Below, piece by piece: positions 38,620-48,905 of a stretch of 64,000 bases of DNA. The DNA is from Conchocele bisecta (lineage: Eukaryota; Mollusca; Bivalvia; Lucinida; Thyasiridae). Position 1 is the first letter of the stretch; every line of letters begins with the position of its first letter. The notes beneath the pieces are model-generated. The model made no database searches, was not told the origin of the DNA, and saw only the letters and a program-made list of their open reading frames with translations. Location of the stretch: the NCBI GenBank assembly GCA_029237695.1, contig CM055269.1, positions 27,376,956 to 27,440,955 of the forward strand. The letters are read 5' to 3'. The translations under genes were made by a program, and so were the position numbers.

Positions 38620-39180
38620 TCATGGCCGGTTGCTTTTTGTGCATATATTGCCTGTTTTGTTTGAGTTTACGGACAGGCTGAAACTTCTCATGGCCGGGTG
38701 CTTTCGTCCCCACCGTGAAAATTTAAATCATTCCCATATATTTCACGTTTTTTTTGCCTTATATTGGAACATATTGCATACTATCATTATTAATAGGCAC
38801 ATTGGGTATATACCAATACATGGGTGTGAAAAAATAGCGATGTGTTGTCTATATATCAAGTAAGAAACTTCTCATGGCCGGGTGCTTTTGTCCCCGCCGT
38901 GAAAATTGAAATCAGTCCAATATATTTCACGTTTTTTTGCCTTATATTGGAACATATTGCATAATATCATTATTAATAGGCACATTGGGTATATACCAAC
39001 AAAGGGGTTTGCAAAGCCACCGATTATAGATTAGTTTACAGACAGGCCTCAACTTCTCACGGTCGGTTACATATCGGCACATTCATATAAATATACGCCA
39101 TTTGGTAGAAGAACTACGGTACGCTGTGTGCATATTGCGTAATATCATCGTTACCATTCATATTGTGTATATACCAACAA
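38620..39180. repeat. Tandem duplication, period about 180 bp
   Basis: CTTCTCATGGCCGGGTGCTT...GGCACATTGGGTATATACCA occurs at 38688-38818 and 38868-38998, nearly identical; a partial, diverged third unit follows at 39050-39180. Confidence 0.8.
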
Positions 39181-39197
39181 ATTGGTTTCCACGGGTT

Positions 39198-39365
39198 CCC
39201 CCCCCCCCCCCCCCCCCCCCCCACCCCCCCCCCCCACGTGAGCCCTTTAAGCCGCTATGACTAGGCTGAAGGTTTTCACGGACTTACGGGGCTCACACCC
39301 CCAGCGTGAGCCCCTTAAGCCGCTTGGCTAGGCTGAAGGTTTTCACGGACTTAAGGGGCTCACGT
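39198..39365. repeat. Long C tract followed by a duplicated GTGAGCCC block
   Basis: A C-rich run (about 36 bases) ends at 39235. Two copies of CCGCT.GGCTAGGCTGAAGG with TTTTCACGGACTTA.GGGGCT follow (39240-39298, 39307-39362). GTGAGCCCCTTAAG and CTTAAGGGGCTCAC form inverted pairs. Confidence 0.75.
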
Positions 39366-40160
39366 TACACCGGCAGTAAATTCATAGACAGGATCGAGAC
39401 GGGTAGCCCACACAATAACTTTTTTAAGCGGACACACCTAACAATATCTGCCCTCGCGGAGTGGCGGTCAGCGCAGGATTAACCCATAGACCTCCTACCT
39501 GCTAGTACGGGGTACATGTATATAAGACCGTCCGCTACACATATATATGTGTCCGCCTACCCTCTAGACACCATCGGGCGCTGAAGTCATTGATATGTGC
39601 AGCCATAGGCTTATCCAAATTTTAACCAAATTCAGGTCATTCATTTCTACAGAAAAAAGTGCATTTGTTTCAATCACAGATTGTTTAATTTCAAACACCA
39701 GGAATGTCGTTTAGTTGTTTGTGTTTGGTCTTTGGTGAGTGACGTAATGTCTACATCAATAAATGACGTCACAATTAACTGTTACGTAAATAACGTCAAT
39801 TAGATTCTGAACTAAATTCTCAAATAATTACAATGTATCTTTCTGACGGTACATGTATATGCATAATCTGTGATAGTTGGCGATAGTAGCAAATTACGAA
39901 GTCACAGGTCGGCTAATTATAGATTTAAAATCGATAGTGGTGCGTTTGATTTGTTCACTACATTTACATATCATAGTTTTATTCTGTTCAATGTTTGATA
40001 GTATAGATACTAACACTTGTAGATACATTTAGTGTAACTTATCAGCAAATACAGTTTACAGCAAGCACATTCAATGAGTATATGAACACGCATTTCTACT
40101 GTAGGCTGTTGTTTTACATTGTACAAACGTCAGCGTTTCAATAACGTCATTTTCTCGATG
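39366..40160. other. Intergenic DNA, no gene recognised
   Basis: AT-rich, with several TGACGT/ACGTCA motifs near 39740-39800 and 40130-40165. No coding sequence supported. Confidence 0.4.
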
Positions 40161-40353
40161 ACGTTACTTTTTTTTCCTTGCGTGATTCACATGGTGCTAC
40201 AAAAAGTGAGATAAAACAAAAACTATGAAACATATTTGTATTTACTTTTCAGCATATTGTTTTTGAAAGGTGTCCGCATCAAAAAATGTAAAAAAGGGCA
40301 AATTGAAAATTTTGTCATTAAGGCTGGTTTTCACAGAGCGTGGCCCAATTATA
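40161..40353. mobile_element. Right-end fragment of TIR transposon family A
   Basis: Matches 56893-57085 in order (GCGTGATTCACATGGTGCTA, AAAAAGTGAGATAAAACAAA, TTTGAAAGGTGTCCGCATCA) and ends GGTTTTCACAGAGCGTGGCC. Together with 28943-29335 it could be the other terminus of one copy split by later insertions. Confidence 0.75.
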
Positions 40354-40990
40354 TATACGTTAATCGTTATTTTTTCCTTCACCTAGTTATACTTGGATTA
40401 TTAATACGTTGGTTGCAATCGTCGGCGACGACTATCTGTGCGGAAGTCGGTTGTAATTCACGGTCAAACAGACAGCAAAACGTGAAATTGAATGTTATAT
40501 TTCTATTTTATTTTTTTTACAAAATGCTGACATAATCTCCGACATTTCGTAAATTATTGCAGAATGTTACTTCATCATATGTGTGCTTTGACAATTTTGA
40601 GTTAAAATAATCAGTGACACGCGTGTGTTTATAGCTATGTTCAAACGGATGCCACCGGAGGTCATTAATAGTTCGACATAGCAATTAAACAACTTATCCG
40701 ATGATTTGACGGCAGGCAAACAGGGAAGTGGATCTTGCCACAGGTATATTCTGAATTCAATGAAGCCACACATATTCTATGCTGATTGGTTGAATCCAAT
40801 TTGTTTATCTGTTCTAGTCAGTTACAGACGTGTGAAGCTTTCTTTCTTGCTTACGTTTAACGGCCGCACTGTCTCTATGGACTTGCACTCCGTCCGCAAA
40901 AGGCGGAATAAAAACTTGGGCCGAATGGGAATTTTGAATCTGTGCAATCTGGTTAGAACCAGTTTGCGGGCTTAGGGCCCCAGAGAAAAA

Positions 40991-41059
40991 TGTGCAAAAT
41001 GGATTACTGCTGGCGGCCACCAATTTAGTGACCTAATTTCGCACAGTAATCCGGTGCAC
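40991..41059. ncRNA. Hairpin H, copy 2 (structured element, unknown)
   Basis: Outer GTGC (40992-40995)/GCAC (41056-41059) pairing encloses a stem GGATTACTG (41001-41009)/CAGTAATCC (41044-41052). The related hairpin at 42658-42715 keeps the flanks but has a different, still complementary stem. The role is unknown. Confidence 0.4.
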
Positions 41060-41184
41060 GGCCGCCGTGTGTGTTGATTGCTGCTTGCAATCAGCCGCCT
41101 AGAACACCGTGGTTATACGTGGTCGTTCCATGGCTATTCTGGCCCCGAGGTCAATGCCGCCTCGCTTCCGCCCAGGATTCCGCA

Positions 41185-41592
41185 TTACTGACTCGAAAGA
41201 TGTTCGTAAACTCTCTCTCCCTGGAGATTTCCGTCACGGAAGGTGCAGGTTAGATATCCCTTGTGGAGATATCCGTTGATATCGGTGACGGTTGTCGGAT
41301 GAACGACGGCACGTATCGGCGCGTATCCCACTATGTAATGATGTTTCCTGGCGGGCGATGGCGGCAGCTCAATTTTCCGGATCTCGGGGCCGTTGTAGTC
41401 ACAGTCGTAGTTAAATATGCCGGTCGATGTGCCGGCGATTGTTGAAGTGGCTGGTTCCGGTGTTCTTCGTGGCGGCTGTGGGACGACGGGTGACGCATCG
41501 TGCCACTCGTATTCGCTGTCAGAGTCCGGTTGCATTTCCTGGGACCAGTTTAGCTCGTCCGGGCTGGTGCTGGCGCTCCCCGAGGGGCTCAC
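41185..41592 (-). CDS. Unrecognised protein-like frame, part 2
   Basis: A 135-residue minus-strand frame rich in Ser, Pro, Glu and Asp at the start (DSDSEYEWHDASPVVPQPPR), then IRKIELPPSPARKHHYIVGY and a C-terminal part ending GERVYEHLSSQ. Composition and length look coding. It follows the frame at 41606-41842 after a 13-base gap but is shifted relative to it, so the two may be one gene broken by a frameshift or stop, or separated by a tiny intron. I do not recognise the family; repeat-borne ORFs of retroelements are one option. Confidence 0.4.
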   Translation of the reverse strand: MSPSGSASTSPDELNWSQEMQPDSDSEYEWHDASPVVPQPPRRTPEPATSTIAGTSTGIFNYDCDYNGPEIRKIELPPSPARKHHYIVGYAPIRAVVHPTTVTDINGYLHKGYLTCTFRDGNLQGERVYEHLSSQ

Positions 41593-41605
41593 CTCCGGAC
41601 TCTGT

Positions 41606-41842
41606 TCATCTCATCTGTTCCACCTTCTCAATCCCAGCAACTTTCCTCGTACGACGAGATCGCTTGGTTTTTTTCACAGCAGCGGTGGTGGTATGCTCCT
41701 GTGGCTTCAAACACCAATTGACCTCAAGGGTAAATGTCGTATATCCGTGATGTATACGATACAACAGCTTGGCATTTACCCCCTCAGGCATCAAAGGCTT
41801 CAAAATCGCGAACACGGCGTCCAGAGTGCTAATTAGCGACAT
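41606..41842 (-). CDS. Unrecognised protein-like frame, part 1
   Basis: From ATG at 41842: MSLISTLDAVFAILKPLMPE, then LLYRIHHGYTTFTLEVNWCL, and a basic tail KKTKRSRRTRKVAGIEK. The frame is also open upstream to 41905 but the ATG is the natural start. The alternating hydrophobic segment RIHHGYTTFTLEVNW looks like a beta hairpin. No domain recognised. See the adjoining frame at 41185-41592. Confidence 0.4.
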   Translation of the reverse strand: MSLISTLDAVFAILKPLMPEGVNAKLLYRIHHGYTTFTLEVNWCLKPQEHTTTAAVKKTKRSRRTRKVAGIEKVEQMR

Positions 41843-41905
41843 CCTAACAGCTCGGTGTCCAAACAAGAAGTGTGGCAGGTGTATATTGAATCCGCCATGC
41901 CACAC

Positions 41906-42656
41906 CTATGCCAAACTGATTGGTTCAGTCCAATTGGACAGACATGGTAGAATAGATACACTATGCACTTCAGGGTGCTTTGTACAGTTCCGAAAATTCA
42001 ATATTGATGTGTTCGTTTTTACACATGGATGAATGTTATATTGCAGGACAAAAATTCTGTAACTTGAATGTCCACTCGCTTATTGTTTCGTAAATACTGT
42101 TTTCGAATACTAAAATATAACTAAATCACATATTTTGTTCGTTGACAGATATAAAGAAGTAAAAGTATATATTCAATTTTCACATACTGTACAGTAAATT
42201 ATGTACTACTTCTAATCTATTTTCCTACTAATTTGTTTCAAATAAATAGAAAATGTTTGGACTTGATGTTAAAAAATAAAAATGTTTTCCAGAATAAAAT
42301 CGTTTTATTTTGCCAAATCGTCGAAGCTTGGTCCTATATGTGGCTGTGACTGTAGAAATGGGGTTTGTGTGATTTGTGACCAGTGTAGATCGTAATCAAA
42401 TATTACACTCCTGTAGTCTAAATACGATCTAGATTGCATGTTAGTGTGTTTTATTGAAGGAATGCCGAAAAGTGCAGATCCTGTTCAGACTGTGCGAATG
42501 TACAGGCTGAACTGGATCTACTTTTTGTTGTCTTATATTTAAGGGTGAGAATTGGCTCGATGACCTTCCATACCCGGACATATAAGTCCATAAAGGCCCA
42601 ATTTTGAAGTGTTTTATGTGATATATGTAAGTGCAGGTTGGACGGATGTGTATAAA
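41906..42656. other. Intergenic DNA with dispersed repeat pieces
   Basis: A fragment with GCTTGGTCCTATATGTGGCT (about 42325) recurs near 44530, and GCAGATCCTGTTCAGACTGT (42475) belongs to the GATCAGACTGTG family. No gene supported. Confidence 0.45.
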
Positions 42657-42657
42657 T

Positions 42658-42715
42658 GTGTGCCGAAATGGGACACTGCTTAGGTCCTGTAATTCCGCGC
42701 AGTGTCCCGGTGCAC
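42658..42715. ncRNA. Hairpin H, copy 1 (structured element, unknown)
   Basis: GTGC near 42660 pairs with GCAC at 42712-42715, enclosing GGGACACTGC (42670-42679) paired with GCAGTGTCCC (42699-42708). Flanks and the AATTCCGCGCAG side match the copy at 40991, whereas stem bases differ on both sides in a compensating way. Confidence 0.4.
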
Positions 42716-43185
42716 GGGAGGCGGGAAGAAGAGAGGGGGTAACTGGGTAAAACCTGGCACCAGTGATGCAGAGCAAAACGGGCCCCAGGTAGAACCAATC
42801 CACAACTTGCGGCACTTGACACACAAGTTGGTGCCATATAATCGGTAATGACATGTGACACTCGTTCACCGAGTTGCAACAGCCCGGCAGCGCCTCAGCA
42901 AGCCGGGGCCGGAAGCAGGCAGATGAGAGCAGCATTCAGTTGAGCTCGAGTATAACCTAGCGATGATATATTTTACTGAGCGGGAGTTTTATTCCAGTGA
43001 GTTCGAATATAATAAAAGCATTTTAGAAGTAGCCTGTTGCGGTGGTAATACGCGGGACCAGTGGCACTCGGCGGTACGTGTTACCAGGGTCCGTCAAATG
43101 CCACCGTACCACCGCTACCACACCACAGCCTAATATAATAAGAATACATGGATGCGATTACTGATGGCGATTACTGATGGCGATA

Positions 43186-43340
43186 CTTGTGGCAAACTCG
43201 TAATCTGTTTGGAACCACTTTCTAACACTACGTTCTCTAACACCACTTTATCTAGCACCACCAAAGTAACTGCTGATGAAAAGAAATGGGTTCCCAAGTG
43301 GCAAACTCGTAATCTGTTTGGAACCACTTGGTCCCACCAT
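43186..43340. repeat. 40-bp direct duplication
   Basis: TGGCAAACTCGTAATCTGTT plus TGGAACCACTT occurs at 43190-43221 and 43302-43333. The surrounding 42716-45220 shows no gene; it has CG-rich pieces and fragments of dispersed repeats (44530, 44700-44810). Confidence 0.6.
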
Positions 43341-45225
43341 TCTTTCCTAACGGTTCTACATAAATTTCTCCATGCAAACATGAAGCAATGCTTCAACGCA
43401 GAAGAAGAATAATAATAAGAATATGATCTTTTCTCACCATCTCGGCAGAGAGAACAACAGGAGACTGACTTCATAAATATAGCTCGTGCTCAACATAATA
43501 CCACCCACACCGAGCCCACCCAGCTCCGACTTACCTTAGCACATATCCAGGCTGCTACAATCCAGCTAATAAGAATAACACAATGGAAATACGAGTTAAT
43601 TTCCAATAGTTAAGATGGCCGCCGCCGGTAACCTTGAGATAATTACCGGCCGATAAAAACACGACCTGCTCAGTCCAAGGTCGCCGTTAGAATCTTTGCA
43701 TCTACTGGTCGCAAACGCACAATAAGCCCCGTGTTGTGTTTGGCTTATTGCACCTTCTCAGTCGCAGTGTACAGCGGATGTTGACACAATCTTCAAACAA
43801 CACCCCACCCTCATGGCAATTAGAGCGACTAATGTTTCCACTGCTGTCACCCCGGGCTTTCCTTAATTTACCCCGTGTACAGCATTGTTTCATTGTAAGT
43901 GGACAATGGCCTACAAGAATGACGTTATGACAGTTTGACTAGCATAGCACCAGCTTCATCTATGAACCTGACAGCTCTGATAAGTGTTTACTCTGTTGCT
44001 CCCGTCTGATTTAGCATTATATATAAACATACTATCGGGGAAAACATAGATTGTAACCTGACGATGTAAATATAAATACATGTATATACAGACTGGTATC
44101 CTACAGCTGTTGAAAATTGCACAGTATGTCCATTGTGTCACCCACTGTCGCATTTAAGTATGTTGTTTGTAACTAGGTCATTCTTATATGTTTGCAGTAC
44201 AATACAGTCCCATATATTTATATCAGCGGTCTAATAAACTGGAGTTCTAAGAAGTCTGTTGAACTGTTACGTGTAATAATCGTATTATGCATACATTTCG
44301 GAAGTACTACTGACTAGTCATATACCCACGTGACAGCAAGGGAAATAACTGTGGTAAGCAAAATAAAGGGAAGTTATATATAATAGCAGTGACGGCTGGA
44401 AAAACTGGCTGTCCGGAATATGAAATCCGTAATAGAACTGCACATACTGCCATGGTCGGATTACTGTACAATTTGTTTTATTTGATATATAAATGATGAT
44501 TACATAAGCGTACCGCGAAAACAGAAGCTTGTTATATCTCCTTTAAACACATATGTGGCTGTGACTGGGAAAATTGGGCTTATGGGATTTCTGGATATTC
44601 AACTTCTGATATTCTACCACACTCCTGGAACCTGAAAGGATTCAACACTATAAGTTATAACAAGTATAAGTAGCTAGTACATGTGTTCCATTGACATAAT
44701 CACGAACAGTGCATGTCCTTGTCAGACTACGCGGATGCGAAGGATGATCTGGGGCTACACTTATCGCATAGCACATAAGCCCCATTTCTCCAATCACAGC
44801 CTTATAAGTGGTTTGGGATTATAATAACAAAACCATAACGCCAACGCTTCAGAATTAAATTCACGGATATTTTGTTTCTGTGTTCGGATTAGAGCGGTTC
44901 GACATATAGTGACATGAACACATACTCCTTCTACAGTACTAATCAGACTAAACAGGGACAAACGAAGAATACATGCTACTAGTATACAGAACAAGAACTA
45001 TAAAATTAGCAAACAATTAAAACACCATGCAGTACCAGTAGGTAGAAAACAATGAACACACAGTTGAACACAAAATAAACTTTCCTTCATGTTTAGGGAG
45101 AGATTACCAGAATCCATATTCAGCTTACGGTCGTAACACCGATATCAAATGAAGACCATGCGGTTGCTGATTCATATCGGTTATTAAAATAAATTGGATT
45201 TTCATTAAACGGTTTGGCTAGATGC

Positions 45226-46792
45226 TACGGGGCGCCATGCAGGACAGGTTAATTATGTGCACAAAACCAATTTTGTCCAGACAAAATTGAGTTTTGTAAC
45301 ACTATAAATCACAAAATTCAATTCTGTGTCACAAAATTCAATTCTGTGTCACAAAATTCAATTCTGTCAATTCTGTGTCACAAAATTCAATTCTGTGTCA
45401 CAAAATTCAATTCTGTTTCACAAAATTCAATTCTGCATACGTTTCGTATACAAAATTCATTTTTGTTATAAAGGATTCAATTTTGTAAGACAGAATTGAG
45501 TTTTGTGAAGAAAATTCAGTTTTGTGGGACAGAATTCATTTTTGTCCACAAACATTAGTTTGCGTAGGATAGTCTATGTCATCTCTACGTTGATTGGTTG
45601 AGATCGGTCTTAGTCAATTTTACTAGATGGTGGAGTACACTTGCAGGTTTAAATATTTCAATGCGAAAATATAACCCAATATATCAATATTATACTTCTT
45701 TATGGACAGTTATTTTGGTTATATTATGATTACAAATGAGTGTTCACACCATATAAGCATATATACTTTGAAGGAGAAATAAGAAAAATATTCAGAATTT
45801 TCCCTCAATTATGTAAACAGGGTCAAACATAAATTAGCCGGGACATAGCTAGACCTGAGAGCATGCCCATATATAGAGAATACCAGGCTAGTGTATTTTG
45901 ATATCAAGTTTATCAGGCAAGGCTAGGAAACGCGTAGGAATTCCGAGGCTTGCCGAGGAATTCCTACCGTTTCCGAGCCGAGCCTGATAAACTTCATATT
46001 AAAAAATACACTAGTCTGGTATTCTATTTATCAGGTAACGTTTTATGCTCGAAAATTACATTAGATGACGTCGTATTCTAACAGTAGATCTAACCTTGTG
46101 AAACAAATGGTATTGGATCTGTGTCTACTAGTTGCGAAGTTACGTGTTCGCAACTATGTGTCTACATGCATTATTTACAGTATACACCATCTTAGTATCC
46201 ATGGTATCTACACAAATACTACAAATGGTTTCCTCAAATGGCCCAATACACACATTCTGTTTATAAACACAGACAGCAGTCAGAACACAGGTCACAGCGC
46301 GTGTATTATTGATTTAACTGGGGCAGATGTACCTTGCGATACACAATAAATGAGGTCTGTACTCGCGAGAGATATACATGTACATGAATTATGTGTATAA
46401 TTATAACTCAAATGAGTTTAAATACGAATGGGTTTGTCAACGTTTGACTGTTTGAAGATAGTTGAAGCAAAATGGCAGAATGATAAATGAATCATCGGCA
46501 GAATGAGAAATGAATCATCGACATTGAATGTGTAGATCGGCGACCGTGACCCATTTCTCCAGTGCAGTTTCTGAACAATGGTAGTCCTTCTTACATGCGT
46601 GTGCAGAATTGAATTTTGTGACACAGAATTGAATGTTGTTACACAGAATTGAAGTTTGTGGCACAAAAGTGAATTTTGTGACACAGAATTGAGTTTTGTG
46701 GCACAAAAGTGAATTTATGATTGAATTTTGTGACACAGAATTGAATTTTTTTGTGGCACAAATTTGAGCCATGTCCCACTTGGCGCCCCGTA
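45226..46792 (+). mobile_element. TIR element X, complete copy 2 (1.57 kb)
   Basis: Ends TACGGGGCGCCA and TGGCGCCCCGTA are exact 12-bp inverted repeats, flanked by an exact 5-bp duplication GATGC (45221-45225 and 46793-46797). Subterminal arrays of the 18-19 bp unit ACAAAATTCAATTCTGTGTC sit at both ends in opposite orientation, and a 150-bp palindrome (45878-46030) lies inside. A 94-codon frame (46065-46349) is conserved in copy 1 but has no known domain, so the element looks non-autonomous. Confidence 0.88.
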
Positions 46793-46929
46793 GATGCTGC
46801 AGTGAAGTCGATATATAGGAGTCAAACAAAAAATGATTAAAGAAAAATGAAGCAGGTGTTCACTAATGTTCTGCAGTCATGTTTTGGTAAAAAAAAAAGT
46901 GACAGATCTCCTAAACATGGTTAATAGCG

Positions 46930-47430
46930 GGTGTGAACTCCGTTGGCACGAATGTAGGCAATGATTTTACGGCGCATTGACGTAACGTACCGGCCAATCA
47001 GTGCGTCGGACAGATCCCCGTTGCAATGCCTGCGACAGGTCACCTACTGTATGAATGGCTAAATTGTAAATACTGACGCGGTGATTCTGATTACATGCGG
47101 GCGGGCATTGTCGTGTTGAGGTGTTACACCAAGGCCATGGCAGCGCATGGACGGCATGACGTGAGGTATAAGCATTTTCCGCAAGATGGCGCTGTGATTC
47201 ATATTTCCCTGTACATACGGTCAAATGCAACCAGATCAGTCCTCAAATTTCCCATGATCTCACCCAAACAATGACAGCCCGCCTCAAACATCTCTCTTCA
47301 GAAACACAGCAATCGTTGAACCGTTCGTTCTTTCGCCGGTGTACGCGTAACCGTCCGTCCGTGTGACTGACGGCGAATAGAGCTTCATCAGTAAACAACA
47401 CTCGGTTCTATTCGGCGCGCTTCTAATATA
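46930..47430 (-). pseudogene. Tc1-like transposase C-terminal remnant
   Basis: On the minus strand, in more than one frame, the DDE-transposase blocks are readable: VLFTDEALFAVSHTDGR near 47400-47350 (first conserved Asp of this part), RRAVIVWV near 47285, and PQHDNARPHV near 47120-47095 (second catalytic Asp region). Stops and frameshifts break it, for example TAG just before the first block. Typical Tc1/mariner transposases are about 340 residues; only the C-terminal half remains and no terminal repeats were found. Confidence 0.7.
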
Positions 47431-48335
47431 AGCACTGTCTTTATGGAACATCATCATTTGTTTCAAATATAATAGCTTCATAAATATGTTTGAATACGTG
47501 TATATAAAAGCATATACATGTATGTCCAGGTATTCTAAGTGTATGATATACTGTTCATTGAGCTACCATCTGAGATAGCTTAGCATGGGCAAGCTGTCGG
47601 CCAGTTTGAGCTCTAGTAGCGTTTGACACAGACATGTCAGCTAATTTGACAGATACATTAAGTCAATAAAGTTTAGTGCAATGTGTTCTATATGCACTGT
47701 ATCCTAAAATCATTGCTTGTTAAACGATTATAACAATAAAACCGGTCCCAACTTGTTTGTTGAGATTAATGTATTGGGCCCCAAACGCCAACGTCAAACA
47801 TTTAAATATCATCCGAAAAACGTCAAATATTCTCGGATAAATGGCCGAGCTCTTGGAGCGGTGACATTTGTTTGGCCGTGTAAACCGCTTTATAGCTTAT
47901 AATAGTTTTATTAAACGTGTTTACTTATTTCATAAGAAAGGGGTCAATGCCGAATTTCTTGTGAAATCAACCAATGAGTTCAATAAAATATGTTCATATC
48001 CTTATCCTGCAGTAACCAAAAAAAGCATTATTTGTGTAATAAAACTAGATAGGTAAACATGCGTGGGGAGTATGTTTTTGTTAATCGCATATCTAATTGT
48101 AACAATATGAACAAAAGAAAACCATCGACTATTTGGTCTACATTTGTTTTGTTTCGAAGAATAAGAATACGCTTAGTTAAAATAAATACATATTATGCAA
48201 TAATTCCAGCACAAAAATATTTACACAATTCCCTAACATTTGATTGGCCCGTAGCAAGTCTCCGTCCAAAATTTATATCCCAGTAAACTCCCACGCCTAA
48301 CTACTTATCGTAACCGTGAGGCGCAGTTAAAGTAA
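47431..48335. other. Left flank or left terminal region of the Polinton
   Basis: No convincing gene. Two 60-75 codon frames at 47717-47902 and 48059-48286 have no recognisable domain. If the Polinton has a long terminal inverted repeat it would lie here, but its right partner is outside the window, so the boundary cannot be placed. Confidence 0.4.
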
Positions 48336-48563
48336 TTCTTAAGAAAACGGAAAAAAACACATGTTCTTGATGAATTTATTTCAAATGCTGGAATTATAAG
48401 GAATGAATGGCCTTTTTTTGGAATTTATCGGGGATATAAACTTGGAAAAGTCGCGGGAATACTGGACGAGGCCAGTAGTATAGTGGGGATGGAAATGATA
48501 CCACCTAGGTTGGAGGGTCTTATCGGTGCTGATTATAGTCCCACCTACCACAGGAAAGTGTAA
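48336..48563 (+). pseudogene. Coding-like fragment upstream of the polymerase
   Basis: An open stretch without a start codon reads HVLDEFISNAGIIRNEWPFF and then GILDEASSIVGMEMIPPRLE to a TAA at 48561. The amino-acid composition is protein-like. In front of it another frame reads on for some codons, so it is probably the 3' part of a frameshifted gene. I do not recognise it. It may be a Polinton left-end gene or host sequence beside the insertion. Confidence 0.4.
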
Positions 48564-48579
48564 AAAACTTGTATGCTGA

Positions 48580-48905
48580 ACAAACAAAACTTATGACAAA
48601 TTATGAGAAAACCCATGACAGAAATTTGTATGTTAAACAAACAAAACCTATAGGTATTATGACAAATATGACAAATTATGATAAAAACCCTGAAAAGAAA
48701 TTTTCATGTTAAACAAACAAAACCTATAGGTATTATGACAGATATGACAAATTATGAGAAAAGCCATGACATAAATGTTCATGTTAAACGAACAAAACCT
48801 ATAGGTATTATGACAAATATGACAAATCATCAGAAATCCTCAGATAGAAATGTACTTGTTGAACAAGTAAAACCTACATGTATACGAAAAGGTATTATGA
48901 CAAAT
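48580..48905. repeat. Tandem repeat of about 75 bp, running into the polymerase frame
   Basis: Units share AAACCTATAGGTATTATGAC, AAATATGACAAATTATGA and ATGTTAAACAAACAAAA. About four to five copies start near 48582, 48640, 48715 and 48795. In the polymerase frame they encode repeats of KPIGIMT.MTN. Confidence 0.8.

Noticed and set aside
42441..42935. 164-codon minus-strand frame as a gene
   Set aside because: It runs through dispersed repeat pieces and hairpin H, and overlaps another long frame on the same strand; no domain is recognisable.
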